Assembly: GCA_964389755.1 (NCBI GenBank) | Contig: CAYMEW010000041.1 | Coordinates: 1 to 32,888 of the forward strand | DNA length: 32,888 bases | Origin: JBBSUQ01 sp964389755 | Lineage (GTDB): Bacteria > Bacteroidota > Bacteroidia > Flavobacteriales_D > Crocinitomicaceae | Direction of reading: 5' to 3' | Shown: piece after piece, positions 22,514 to 30,700 of the stretch | Layout: every line of letters begins with the position of its first letter | Numbering within the stretch: position 1 is the first letter of the stretch | Program-made: the position numbers and the translations under genes | Notes under the pieces: generated by a model | The model's database searches: none | Told to the model about the DNA's origin: nothing | Seen by the model: only the letters and a program-made list of their open reading frames with translations

Positions 22514-22980
22514 TTTTTTCGGGATAAGTAAACATTAAAGGAAGAAACGGCAATTACAATGAATAGAACCCAGAACCAACTCAGACCATCCCGGGGCCTC
22601 CGATAGGTAAACTTATCGTAAGGCACCGAGAGCGCACGAATTACGGTATCTCGGATCGTGTCACATTTGGCGTCCAAAAAAACCGTGTCATGCTCTATTC
22701 TTACTGTAGCATGGAGTTGCTGTTTTGAAAATGAGAGGGGCGAACCGCGAAGGACGTCAGCCAGGGGCGAACGAACAGATCCGGCAACGCCGGGAAACAT
22801 GAAGGGCAGGGTGTCGTGATATATCAGCGTGTCACGATGTGCCAGTTCCGGGTGGCGCGACAAAAGCCGGTTAAGCCGATGTTGTGCCGAACATGAACTA
22901 ATACACCAGAAAAGAAAGGTAATGATCAGCGCCCAAATGATCAGCGCCAGTTTTTTGGATATTGTGAAATTCAGTCTCAT
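22510..22980 (-). CDS. Spanin-like phage membrane protein
   Basis: 156 aa with a membrane helix near each end (about 9-28 and 132-150). After the first helix comes ISSCSAQHRLNRLL, a lipobox-like Cys followed by a pattern common in Bacteroidetes phage proteins. The central periplasmic part carries repeated HDT/RDT segments (YHDTLPF, EHDTVFL, CDTIRDTVI) predicted as extended or coiled. Two-membrane topology suggests a unimolecular spanin or other lysis accessory protein joining inner and outer membranes, but this is an inference from layout. Its start overlaps the 62-aa gene by 4 nt. Confidence 0.65.
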   Translation of the reverse strand: MRLNFTISKKLALIIWALIITFLFWCISSCSAQHRLNRLLSRHPELAHRDTLIYHDTLPFMFPGVAGSVRSPLADVLRGSPLSFSKQQLHATVRIEHDTVFLDAKCDTIRDTVIRALSVPYDKFTYRRPRDGLSWFWVLFIVIAVSSFNVYLSRKK

Positions 22981-23165
22981 AGGTCGAGGGTTTTGAGGGG
23001 CGGGCCCCAGAGTTCATTGAACTTCTGGATTACGCGAGTTGATAGTTTTTTGTCGGTCTTTTGATATTCCAAAGGCGCCAAATGGTGAAAATACCGCACG
23101 TTCAGCAGGTGAGCCAGCAGGCGCGAGGACATTCCATGTAGTTCAGCGAATTCAGATTTCCACAT
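22977..23165 (-). CDS. 62-aa small protein, DUF4248-like
   Basis: MWKSEFAELHGMSSRLLAHLLN... GPPLKTLDL. The spacing of ELA/ELH near the start, a middle Leu/Tyr region and a final L-x-G/W-P-P resembles the small DUF4248 proteins common in Bacteroidota mobile elements, which look like helix-turn-helix modules. The match is by eye and could be wrong. It starts by a 1-nt overlap with the end of the packaging ATPase gene. Confidence 0.5.
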   Translation of the reverse strand: MWKSEFAELHGMSSRLLAHLLNVRYFHHLAPLEYQKTDKKLSTRVIQKFNELWGPPLKTLDL

Positions 23166-23779
23166 CAGTTAACGATTATCACGGTTTTTTCAAATGGATC
23201 CAGGGGCACCCCTTCCGGGTTGCGGGGCTGACGTTTCAAGCGTTCAAACTCCGATCTAATTTTCGGATGGTCCAGTTTAGTCGGAACCGATGCATCAAGC
23301 GTGTGCCCCATAATGATCACATTACAGTTTCTGGCCAGTCGCGGGGGAACCTCAGAAAGGTTGTGAAAGATCAGCAGCACGTCGATGTTCTTTTGCTTGG
23401 TGTTGTAGATCAGTTTTTTGAGTTCGGGCGGAATCTTTCCTTCCAGGTACCGGGAAGCGTCTTCGATGATCAAAAGCATGTTCCGTCCGAAACGGTTAAA
23501 GAGGTTGAAATACTGATCCAGGTCGGGATCAGTCGCCACCATCCGGGCAAGCCCTTTGTTCCACACTTTAAACTGTGCTTCGTTGATCCGGGTAATATTT
23601 ATGTTGGTCCACTCCGGATGCGCATGCGTTTCCATCGTGTGCCAAACGTCCAGATCTTCCTCGTCAAAGATCAGTATCTTATCGAAGTTTTCCCGCAACT
23701 TCATTGCCAATTCCTTCGCCGTGTCCGTTTTTCCGGAACCGCGTTGCGACACCATTAAAAAAACTTTGTTTTGCCTCAT
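23165..23779 (-). CDS. A32/PRD1-type genome-packaging ATPase
   Basis: 204 aa. Starts MRQNKVFLMVSQRGSGKTDTA with Walker A SQRGSGKT at 11-18. Walker B LLIIEDA lies at 102-108, and a sensor-like IFHNLSEVPP at about 138-147 sits where packaging ATPases of this group have their conserved polar residue. The size and layout fit the FtsK/HerA-related A32 family that translocates DNA into the procapsids of PRD1, PM2 and relatives, and are unlike the large terminases of tailed phages. Zonula occludens (Zot/pI) ATPases of filamentous phages are a possible alternative, but they carry a membrane helix, which is absent here. Overlaps the upstream gene by 4 nt. Confidence 0.82.
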   Translation of the reverse strand: MRQNKVFLMVSQRGSGKTDTAKELAMKLRENFDKILIFDEEDLDVWHTMETHAHPEWTNINITRINEAQFKVWNKGLARMVATDPDLDQYFNLFNRFGRNMLLIIEDASRYLEGKIPPELKKLIYNTKQKNIDVLLIFHNLSEVPPRLARNCNVIIMGHTLDASVPTKLDHPKIRSEFERLKRQPRNPEGVPLDPFEKTVIIVN

Positions 23780-24339
23780 ACCTGGAGAATGGCGATTATC
23801 CGCTGTAGTTGCATTCCGCCCAGAGCGGACCAGAACGCCGCACCGGAATTCACTTTCAGTTTCGTAACCCGGCAGTAGGGGATTGCAAGATCTTTGAGCA
23901 TTTTCATTTCATCGTCGGTGTAGGGGATCACTTTGCGCAATTCTTCCTTGTCTCTCAGGTATGCCGTGTAGGTCGCTACTTGCGCCTCCTGGGCCTCGGT
24001 CAGTTTCTGGCCGTTGTTTTTGCGCTCGTAGAGAACCTGCAGCTTGCGGATCTCATCCGAACCTCCGCGCTTTCGCTTCGCGATCCACATCGCCAGCGGC
24101 GTCATTGAAAGCGTATTTGCTCCCTGAATGAGCGCGACCAACTGTTCAGCGGCCTCTACCGGATCGTAAGGCGCTTCCGGTTCCGGGGCCGGTTCGGACT
24201 CCTGTACGATTGGTTCGTCAGTAAATTCCAGGGATGAAAGAAGGTCATCCGCCGGGTGTGGCGCTTCCGCGGCCACTTCGCTGCGCGGTTTGGTCGGCGC
24301 CTCGAGGATCGCGTTAAGTTCGGCGCTATTGAATTCCAT
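23776..24339 (-). CDS. 187-aa hypothetical protein next to the ATPase
   Basis: From the ATG at 24339 (MEFNSAELNAILEAP). The N-terminal ~75 residues are acidic, Pro/Glu/Ala-rich and probably disordered. Then comes a helical domain with VEAAEQLVALIQGANTLS, a basic IAKRKRGG, a probable coiled region (EIRKLQVLYERKNN), and a final hydrophobic stretch (FWSALGGMQLQRIIAIL) that could touch a membrane. The tight overlap with the ATPase gene suggests a packaging or vertex partner. No family recognised. Confidence 0.65.
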   Translation of the reverse strand: MEFNSAELNAILEAPTKPRSEVAAEAPHPADDLLSSLEFTDEPIVQESEPAPEPEAPYDPVEAAEQLVALIQGANTLSMTPLAMWIAKRKRGGSDEIRKLQVLYERKNNGQKLTEAQEAQVATYTAYLRDKEELRKVIPYTDDEMKMLKDLAIPYCRVTKLKVNSGAAFWSALGGMQLQRIIAILQV

Positions 24340-24661
24340 TTTCGGACGTGTTAGGTTCTTCCAGTAGGTACTGGTATTTTGAAATGATGGGTGCCAGGTG
24401 TGAAAGGCTGTCAAAATTCAGTTTACCCGACATCAGTTTCATCGGAACCGAACCTAAAAGTGAAAACAGTGCGGATTTTTTCAGTTCTCCCTGCTCGTTG
24501 ACAAACTTTTCAGGATCAATGCCCAGCTGGGCGAAGGTTGAACGAAGGGCGCCAATAAAGGTCCGCAGATCGGTTTCGAAAGTAGAGAGACGCGTTTTTA
24601 ATTCTGCGTTTTCGGTACGCAAAGTCGCGTTTTCGTGTTGGAGTGTTGCGATTAAAGACAT
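24326..24661 (-). CDS. 111-aa coiled-coil hypothetical protein
   Basis: MSLIATLQHENATLRTENAE...: an N-terminal coiled coil (about 4-45) with regular Leu/Asn heptads, then a helical domain with GIDPEKFVNEQGELKKSA. Overlaps the next gene by 14 nt. No membrane segment. It may oligomerise and serve as a scaffold or packaging cofactor; function unknown. The 24662-24796 stretch upstream has no gene I would call. Confidence 0.62.
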   Translation of the reverse strand: MSLIATLQHENATLRTENAELKTRLSTFETDLRTFIGALRSTFAQLGIDPEKFVNEQGELKKSALFSLLGSVPMKLMSGKLNFDSLSHLAPIISKYQYLLEEPNTSENGIQ

Positions 24662-24796
24662 AGCGGTTAATTTAAAAGAGGGGCGCGGCGGGGTTTGATG
24701 GTCCAGTTAGGTTAATTCCTGTTCCGAAATTTGTGGGCCATGGTATTGAGTTTTCCGCCGGCCCCTGTTGTTATCTGTTGGTTGTTGTTATCGGTG

Positions 24797-25447
24797 TTAT
24801 TGGTTCCGGGCGTCTTTGAGACGGATACCGGTCGGGAATTCTCCGTGCCAGTTCGTTAAAGACCCTTTATTGAAAACCATGCGCTTTACAATGTCGGAAG
24901 GTTCCAGGGCGGGGTTGTCGTGGCCGTTTTGATGACGCCAGGCGGAAATCTTGTTTACAGTCTCAATTTGCTTAGAACTCAGGTCCAGTAAAATCTGGTT
25001 TTCTCCGATCTGAGCAGGAACTTCTTTAATTACTTCCTTGATTTCAGCGGTCGGGATGTCCGGAACGGTAGTTGCGATTTCAATTAAATCAGAAATGAAA
25101 TCAGTGAGTGACGGCGTGTTTTCGTAGCCAATTGTTTTGATTACATCGGCAATCCGGGCTTGTAAACTCTCGTCGATCGTGATTACACGCTGATTTTCTT
25201 CGAGCAGATCTTCAAGGGTAGGAGGGGGCGTGTTTTCAACTTCCGAACTGGTATTCACAGTTAAAGCGCGATCGATCGCAGCCTTGAATACATCCTTGAA
25301 AGTTGGTAAACTGATGTTTTCAAGTTGTTGCAGCTTCTGTATACGCTCGTTTACTTCCTGTATTTCAGATTCTTTGAACCGAGCAGTACCGGTTCCGGAT
25401 TTACTCAATTGATAGGCTTCTGTATTCTTGTTTTCATCCATAAACAT
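24797..25447 (-). CDS. 216-aa hypothetical protein downstream of the iteron region
   Basis: Starts MFMDENKNTEAYQLSKSG (a second ATG at 25441 is equally possible). A helical N-terminus with a coiled-coil-like section (SEIQEVNERIQKLQQLENI) leads into acidic Ile/Glu-rich helices (TAEIKEVIKEVPAQI) and a more basic C-terminus (WRHQNGHDNPALEPSDIV, WHGEFPTGIRLKDARNQ). First gene after the repeat array at 25592-25819, so it may be controlled by it. It could be the iteron-binding or partition-type factor, but no DNA-binding motif is recognised. Confidence 0.6.
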   Translation of the reverse strand: MFMDENKNTEAYQLSKSGTGTARFKESEIQEVNERIQKLQQLENISLPTFKDVFKAAIDRALTVNTSSEVENTPPPTLEDLLEENQRVITIDESLQARIADVIKTIGYENTPSLTDFISDLIEIATTVPDIPTAEIKEVIKEVPAQIGENQILLDLSSKQIETVNKISAWRHQNGHDNPALEPSDIVKRMVFNKGSLTNWHGEFPTGIRLKDARNQ

Positions 25448-25591
25448 TGGTTAAGTGAAACAAAGATAGGGCTGTATTCAACCGTGAAAACATTTGAAAA
25501 CACTACGGGGCGAAGGTTCCTTTTTCCGGGGTGAATTGTTGGAAAGCAAAAAAATGAGGATTCGAAAACAGAAAAAGGAGTTTGTATACCC

Positions 25592-25819
25592 TGTTACAAA
25601 ATTCAAGCCTGTTACAACTGAATTATTAAGGCTTTTTACTTTTTGGTAACTAACAACTTAACCCCTGTAACAAAGTGTAACAGGAATTGTAACAGGGGAC
25701 GGGGCTGTTACAAAACCACTGTAACAAAGTGTAACAATTTAAAACTACTGTTACAGTTTGTTACAGGGTTATTTTATTGTAAATCAATTAATTGTTAGTT
25801 TTTGTAACAAAGTGTAACA
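25592..25819. repeat. TGTWACA iteron array, probable origin or operator
   Basis: Twelve copies of the heptamer TGTAACA/TGTTACA in 228 bp, starting at 25592, 25610, 25666, 25676, 25688, 25706, 25720, 25730, 25749, 25759, 25803 and 25813. Eight are paired at 10-bp spacing as a 17-mer: TGTAACAAAGTGTAACA exactly at 25666, 25720 and 25803, and an inverted copy with one mismatch at 25749. The first two and the last two 17-mers are each 54 bp apart. It lies in the 25448-25953 gene-free, AT-rich gap between the primase-helicase gene and the structural genes, the right place for a replication origin and late-promoter control. Confidence 0.8.
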
Positions 25820-25910
25820 ATTTTTGAAATGAAATCAGTTTTTTTAAAATCAATAAATTCAACAATCTTTCCCCATTCTAAAAATTGAATTATTGAAAAG
25901 CCAAAAAAAA

Positions 25911-25934
25911 AGCCCGCAGCGTTAACTGCGGGCT
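25911..25934 (-). terminator. Terminator of the primase-helicase operon
   Basis: A perfect 9-bp stem AGCCCGCAG / CTGCGGGCT with a 6-nt loop and nine T on the minus strand, 20 nt after the stop at 25954. Confidence 0.92.
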
Positions 25935-25953
25935 ATTCTCCTGTTTTACCTGG

Positions 25954-28347
25954 TTAAAACGGGAGTTGCGTGGTAGTCTCTTCCGGTTCCGGTTCCGCCT
26001 CATATACGATATCTTCGGTAACGAAGTCCTCGCGTTTGAAAACGAAGGCTCGGGCATGGCCTTTGGCATAATCCATTGTCCCAGTCACCGAATTGTAAAT
26101 CGGAATCTCGTAGCGAAACACTTTTGATTTCCCGTCTGGCGTTCTTTTTCGATCAACCTTTAAGTTGTTCACGAATATTTTTTCCAGGTAAGATTCTTCG
26201 AACCGGTTCATTTTTAAATGCTCCTTGACATCAATTGGAGTCAGGTATATCTCGTTCAAATTAAAATTAATGAACATGTTCTCGAGTTTCATTCGCAGTT
26301 CCTTTTCGGCTGTCGACATCGAATTTCGCACAACTCTGTCAAATGCTTCGGTCCTGATCATCTGGTGATCGAACCACATGCGGTTAGAACGCTGCGTTGA
26401 ATACTCCCGTTTGGAAAGGAAGTACAGGAACGCTTCGATCTCACTTTCCAGCTTGTCTTCAAAATCCGGAATGTACTCCGGAAGGATCGGGATTTTTCGA
26501 ACCCAAAAACGTTTGTCTTCCGATCCCATTTTCAAAAACCCCTCCTCATCATTGGAGCAAAAAATAAAGGACAAAAATATATCGATCGGACTGGCTGTTT
26601 TGTTCTTTTCATTTCTCAGGCCCTTTTTTCGAGTAGAAAGATCCTTCACTCGCTCGTACGTCGCGCGTTTTTCCAGAACCGTTTCTTCGCATGCAACGAT
26701 TTTTTTCACGATCCACTGGCTGTTGAACTGGTTTTCCAAATCGTCCGATGAAATGATCGACATATTCGACTTGAAGATCATTTGCACCCAGTTGACGAAT
26801 GTGGACTTTCCTGTTTCCTGCTCCCGGGAGACCAGGCAAAGTATCGGAACCTTTTGGCGTGGCCGCTCGTACAGCAGTTTCATGTAATCGAGGCCCATTT
26901 CGTACTGTTCGCCAAAGATGTGCTGCAGGAAAGTTTTCGTGTGCGGCCAGTCGCCTTCGGCCAGTTCCCAGGATATATCCTGATACAGGTTCCAGAACCC
27001 CCTGATCACAGGCTCATAGTTCGTGTGAGAGGGTGCATTTATAAAACCTCTGTAACGCTCGATCATTGGAACGACCTCTTTGCCGTGGTCCTGTTTAATC
27101 GCGTCCAATGTCCAGGGAGAAAGCTCCTGTTCATACCCAATAATCCGCCCATCGTCGGCCAGCATCGGGATGTCTTGAACCCGGTAGTAATCGGTTCCGA
27201 TCCGCTTGTAAGCTTTCACATTCTTCGGAATCTTTAAATGCGGTTCGCCCTCTTTGAGTTCGTAGGTGTTTCCCCGGAACACGAATTCCTTTTCGCCAAT
27301 TATTTCGGAGTGGAACCGGTAGAACTTATTCACATGGTCCAGCTTGAAATCGTTGTCGATGTTCTTCATCCCCACCTCAGTAGAAATATCCATCTTTCTG
27401 ATGAAGTAGGAGGGACCTTCCATTTTAGTCAACTCCTGGCGAATCCGGTCGCGATCTTCCTGCATCGTCAGTAGCAGATCGTCCAGTCCTTTCGGCTGTC
27501 CGCCGATGTCCTCGGACTTAATCCGCCCGAACCAGATGTCCAGCCGCTTCAAGTTGAATTGCTTCCTAAGCAGGTTCCGAACGTTCTTTGCCTGCCGGGA
27601 GAACCCTCCGGGACGCGCATACAAATCCTCTTCATCCCACAGGTCTTTCGTGCTGATATTCCTACAATCACCATCCCACAGGATCAGCACTCGTTTCACT
27701 TTGCACCGGCTGATGAAATCCACAATTTCCGGGTGTATTTCGTCAGCGTCCTTTTTGTCCTGGTAAATCGTGATCGATGGCAGGCCGCAACAAATTATAC
27801 CGGCTTTCACCGCCGCCCAGGCTTTAAAGCATCCTTCTGTGAGCACGAGGGTTTCTACTTCATCCTCGTTGTCGTACATGTCCAGCAGGCGCGGGTGCCA
27901 AAACAGGTGGTTTCCGGTTTTGCCCTTAGCATAGTCGTACTTTTTCCCGTCCAGCGCCCTGTGAGGTGCCCGGCGCGTCAGAACCGCGTAGCGTTCCTTA
28001 GAATCGGCCCCGGGGTTTTCAGCATTCCGGGCATACTTGAATGTTTTCCGGCCCAGGGAGTAATGTAAAATTTCAATGTCCCCGTGCTGATTGTGCGTGA
28101 AAACCTTATTTGAAACGAGCGCCCCGGCATCGTCGTAGAGTTCAACGGTGTTTTCGGCGTTCGTAATGCCCAGCTGCTTTTCGATTCGTTCAGCGAAATA
28201 TTCGTCCGGACTCCATGCCTTTACCGTCCAGTCCTCAAAGCCCGCCGGAAGGATGAAATTATCGACCTGATCAGGCAGCGCCAGAAAGCAGCGTTCTACA
28301 GGATCGTACTCGTAGTTCTTTAGTTTTTCTTTTTGGAGGTCGTCCAT
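25954..28347 (-). CDS. Primase-helicase (Toprim + SF3/D5-like)
   Basis: 797 aa from the ATG at 28347 (MDDLQKEKLK); a TTG at 28365 would overlap the methylase stop. The N-terminal region (about 90-230) ends in a Toprim-type core: LVLTEGCFKAWAA with Glu171 and LILWDGD at 222-227. The C-terminal half is a superfamily 3 helicase: Walker A SREQETGKST at about 507-516, Walker B/acidic pair VACEET, sensor FCSND and arginine-finger-like DKRFWV near 611-616. Such fused proteins prime and unwind phage and plasmid genomes, and poxvirus D5 is the distant model. It is directly followed by the iteron array, so it likely starts replication there. Last gene of the early operon. Confidence 0.88.
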   Translation of the reverse strand: MDDLQKEKLKNYEYDPVERCFLALPDQVDNFILPAGFEDWTVKAWSPDEYFAERIEKQLGITNAENTVELYDDAGALVSNKVFTHNQHGDIEILHYSLGRKTFKYARNAENPGADSKERYAVLTRRAPHRALDGKKYDYAKGKTGNHLFWHPRLLDMYDNEDEVETLVLTEGCFKAWAAVKAGIICCGLPSITIYQDKKDADEIHPEIVDFISRCKVKRVLILWDGDCRNISTKDLWDEEDLYARPGGFSRQAKNVRNLLRKQFNLKRLDIWFGRIKSEDIGGQPKGLDDLLLTMQEDRDRIRQELTKMEGPSYFIRKMDISTEVGMKNIDNDFKLDHVNKFYRFHSEIIGEKEFVFRGNTYELKEGEPHLKIPKNVKAYKRIGTDYYRVQDIPMLADDGRIIGYEQELSPWTLDAIKQDHGKEVVPMIERYRGFINAPSHTNYEPVIRGFWNLYQDISWELAEGDWPHTKTFLQHIFGEQYEMGLDYMKLLYERPRQKVPILCLVSREQETGKSTFVNWVQMIFKSNMSIISSDDLENQFNSQWIVKKIVACEETVLEKRATYERVKDLSTRKKGLRNEKNKTASPIDIFLSFIFCSNDEEGFLKMGSEDKRFWVRKIPILPEYIPDFEDKLESEIEAFLYFLSKREYSTQRSNRMWFDHQMIRTEAFDRVVRNSMSTAEKELRMKLENMFINFNLNEIYLTPIDVKEHLKMNRFEESYLEKIFVNNLKVDRKRTPDGKSKVFRYEIPIYNSVTGTMDYAKGHARAFVFKREDFVTEDIVYEAEPEPEETTTQLPF

Positions 28348-28354
28348 AGGTCTT

Positions 28355-29161
28355 TTACAATTCAAGTTTTAATTGTGATTCCGGCCGGTTCACCCAAAGG
28401 CATTCCGTTACTTTTTTTCCGGTATCGGCGGTCGTTGCTTTTTCGTACATCGCCCAACCGGCATATAATTCGTCGTACAGGTCCGATCGATATCCGGACA
28501 CGGCTACCCCCCCCCGTACGGTTTTGGCTGCTTCTGCGAGATCGATATGATCGGATTCTGTCATGTTGTGGCGGTATATCTTTCCGGAACCGTGCGTAGT
28601 ACGCAGGTATTCTGGATCCAGGTAGATAAGTGAGTCGAGCCGGTCGGAGTATTGGCGGACCAGTTCAATCGCTGGCCGTTGCTCGAGTACTACTTTTTCA
28701 AGTCGTGCAGCGAACTGCAGCACGATTTCGGGCATGTCCTTGAAAGCATTCACACGCGATATGAACCCGTCCGGATTTAACCGATTGTCAAAGCCGCTCC
28801 GCTTCCAGATTCCTTTTGACGATGAACCCATAAATGAGCGGACCATCGTACGGCGTGCACGTTCGATCGGGTCGTCTGTAGATTCGTATGCGGATTGAAA
28901 TTCCTGCCGGGAGAATGGTGTACACGCAATCAGCTTCGCGAGTTCTGGACCATGATCACGGACGACTGTCCAGAAGTTTACGATTTCGCCATCGAGGTCG
29001 TTGTAAATTTCGGTTCGCGATGCAGGTTTATGAACCAGGACATTCGCACCGCCGCCGAAAGCATCGACATACACGCGATGTGCAGGGAAGTGACTGCATA
29101 CCCATGGGGCAACTTTCCATTTGCCGCCGTGGTATCGGAGTAGGGGGCGTGTTGGTGTCAT
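28355..29161 (-). CDS. D12-class DNA adenine methyltransferase
   Basis: 268 aa from the ATG at 29161 (MTPTRPLLRYHGGKWKVAPW), which overlaps the previous stop as ATGA. The SAM-binding motif is DAFGGGANV at 33-41, and the YND motif (EIYNDLDG, 51-58) and terminal VAVSGYRSDLYDELY fit phage Dam-type enzymes. The catalytic motif, normally DPPY, reads DPEY at 182-185. It would methylate adenine N6 in a short site, protecting phage DNA or marking replication. The P-to-E change leaves Asp and Tyr in place; whether activity is kept is not known. Confidence 0.88.
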   Translation of the reverse strand: MTPTRPLLRYHGGKWKVAPWVCSHFPAHRVYVDAFGGGANVLVHKPASRTEIYNDLDGEIVNFWTVVRDHGPELAKLIACTPFSRQEFQSAYESTDDPIERARRTMVRSFMGSSSKGIWKRSGFDNRLNPDGFISRVNAFKDMPEIVLQFAARLEKVVLEQRPAIELVRQYSDRLDSLIYLDPEYLRTTHGSGKIYRHNMTESDHIDLAEAAKTVRGGVAVSGYRSDLYDELYAGWAMYEKATTADTGKKVTECLWVNRPESQLKLEL

Positions 29162-30162
29162 ATATGACAGTTTGAAGAACAATCCCCGAAGTCGATACTG
29201 GTCTGATTTTCGATCAGTGAGAAATCTACCTGATCCAGTGGCTGTAAACTTCGGTGGAGGTAAATCGGCGATTTAATTCCCTGGTAATTTTGGTTTCTCA
29301 TGGCCTTATCAAATTTCACAGCCGTATTCCAGTCTGTCGGATCGGTATCGTTTTTCATCGCCGCCCGGTCCTTGTCATTCATGTAGGGACAAAACACGCA
29401 GGAACTTTTCGGCGGTATCGGATATCCGTTCTTTTTGTACCATTCTAAAATGTTAGCCCGGTACATCGTTTCAAGTTCCCCACGTGTCGCATTTCCGTCG
29501 GCCTCGACGACATAGTTTAGGAAAGGGTAGTAGTAGGTGATCCATTTCGCTCGAGGGCGGTCCATCCTATCTATTTCTTCAAGCGAAATTCCTTTCCAAA
29601 CCAGCGTTTGAACATTTCGTTGCCGCGGCTTCAACCCATAAAGTTTTCGTATTGCTCGGTTAACCTGCACTATTTTGTATTCGTTTGTGCACTGGCGCTT
29701 CAACATCCCGACGGTTTTCCCCTTTTCACCCTCAATGGCGGTAAATGCCGGAACCGCTGTGAAAGCGGGTACATTGCCCCTCTTTTGCTTTCTTTTTACG
29801 ACATCTGTAAAAAGGTTGCGGTCTTTTGCTACAATGATCGGGATCCCGTCGTTTTCCTTTTGCCACTTAAGTAGCCATTCCAGGTATTCGAGCGTTTTTT
29901 TCTTTTCCCCGCCAGTGTCAGCAAATACTGCGTAGTCTGCCCTGGGTAGTTCTCCTGTGCTACTTTTTAAGTACATACACACGGACTGAACTCCACAACC
30001 GAGCGAAATGATACTGAGCGGTCGGACGTCACTGGGTGGCGGATCGAGATCTTGAATGGTTTGCCCTGGCTCCATCGTTTTCAATGACGCGAAAAAATCT
30101 GCTAAAAGTTTTTTGTCCCTCGCGAGAACACCCGCCAGGCGGTATAATTTGTCTTCATTCAT
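29158..30162 (-). CDS. PAPS reductase-like ATP pyrophosphatase
   Basis: 334 aa. The PP-loop at 53-60 (SLGCGVQS) is the ATP-pyrophosphatase signature of the PAPS reductase/adenine nucleotide alpha-hydrolase fold. Further conserved spots are FADTGGEK at 80-87, RQCTNEYKI at 156-164, WKGISLEEIDRM at 189-200 and a C-terminal CxxC (CVFCPY at 255-260) that could bind metal or take part in sulfur chemistry. Phage members of this group occur beside DNA methylases; their substrate is mostly unknown. A VPAFTA hexapeptide is repeated at 131-142 with different codons. The gene overlaps the methylase by 4 nt and lies 4 nt from the ASCH gene, so a shared nucleic-acid modification role is possible. Confidence 0.82.
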   Translation of the reverse strand: MNEDKLYRLAGVLARDKKLLADFFASLKTMEPGQTIQDLDPPPSDVRPLSIISLGCGVQSVCMYLKSSTGELPRADYAVFADTGGEKKKTLEYLEWLLKWQKENDGIPIIVAKDRNLFTDVVKRKQKRGNVPAFTAVPAFTAIEGEKGKTVGMLKRQCTNEYKIVQVNRAIRKLYGLKPRQRNVQTLVWKGISLEEIDRMDRPRAKWITYYYPFLNYVVEADGNATRGELETMYRANILEWYKKNGYPIPPKSSCVFCPYMNDKDRAAMKNDTDPTDWNTAVKFDKAMRNQNYQGIKSPIYLHRSLQPLDQVDFSLIENQTSIDFGDCSSNCHI

Positions 30163-30166
30163 AATT

Positions 30167-30697
30167 TCAGTATTTTAGGTCCGTCCAGTGGATTATTTGC
30201 CCGATAAATATTTTGCTCATAAGTCCAGGCAAGATCTTGGTAGAGTGATAGAAGAACTTTACAAAGGCTTCCCAGCTTTCAAATCCGTCATTTATTGCCT
30301 GCTCCTCCCAGCGCTTCGCAATCTTGTCGGCGACGAATATCGTGGCGGATGTTTCATCATAGAAATGCATGTGAATATCCTGCACGCTTTTCACTTCCAG
30401 AACCGGCGCGAATTGGAATCGGTCTTTCGATCGGTTATTCACGATAAAATGAATTTTGTCCCCGGCTTTCCAGCGGTTTCCGGCGCGGATCGTATGTAGT
30501 TTCGGGCCAAAATCATCAAAGTCCATCGGAACAAGTGTGCCGTCCCATTCTCGTCCGAATTTCGCGTTGTAATCGTCCAGGTAGTTGTGCCATTCGTTCC
30601 ACGGCACTAATTGCGCCGCTTCAAGTCCCTGCCAAATTTTTTCAATAAAATACGTCGGCGTTCCGTCCGGCCATTGTTGTGAAAATGCTAAGTTCAT
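30167..30697 (-). CDS. ASCH/PUA-like domain protein
   Basis: 176 aa. Residues 66-85 (KLHTIRAGNRWKAGDKIHF) match the ASCH/PUA-like signature seen in many Bacteroidota phage proteins: a basic HTIR strand followed by G-x-R-W-x-x-G. ASCH domains are thought to bind RNA or modified nucleotides. The rest is Trp-rich and helical (EEQAINDGFESWEAFVKFF). Preceded by a 263-aa membrane protein gene with a 3-nt gap and followed by the PP-loop gene. Function in the phage is unknown. Confidence 0.75.
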   Translation of the reverse strand: MNLAFSQQWPDGTPTYFIEKIWQGLEAAQLVPWNEWHNYLDDYNAKFGREWDGTLVPMDFDDFGPKLHTIRAGNRWKAGDKIHFIVNNRSKDRFQFAPVLEVKSVQDIHMHFYDETSATIFVADKIAKRWEEQAINDGFESWEAFVKFFYHSTKILPGLMSKIFIGQIIHWTDLKY

Positions 30698-30700
30698 AAT

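Noticed and set aside
24712..24855. Open frame of 47 codons on the minus strand with coding-like Asn/Gln-rich sequence ending MAHKFRNRN
   Set aside because: No upstream start codon, and no clear slippery site linking it to the gene at 24797-25447; left as unexplained.
25592..25819. CRISPR-like repeat array
   Set aside because: The units are 7 or 17 bp with irregular short gaps and one inverted copy, which fits iterons and not CRISPR.
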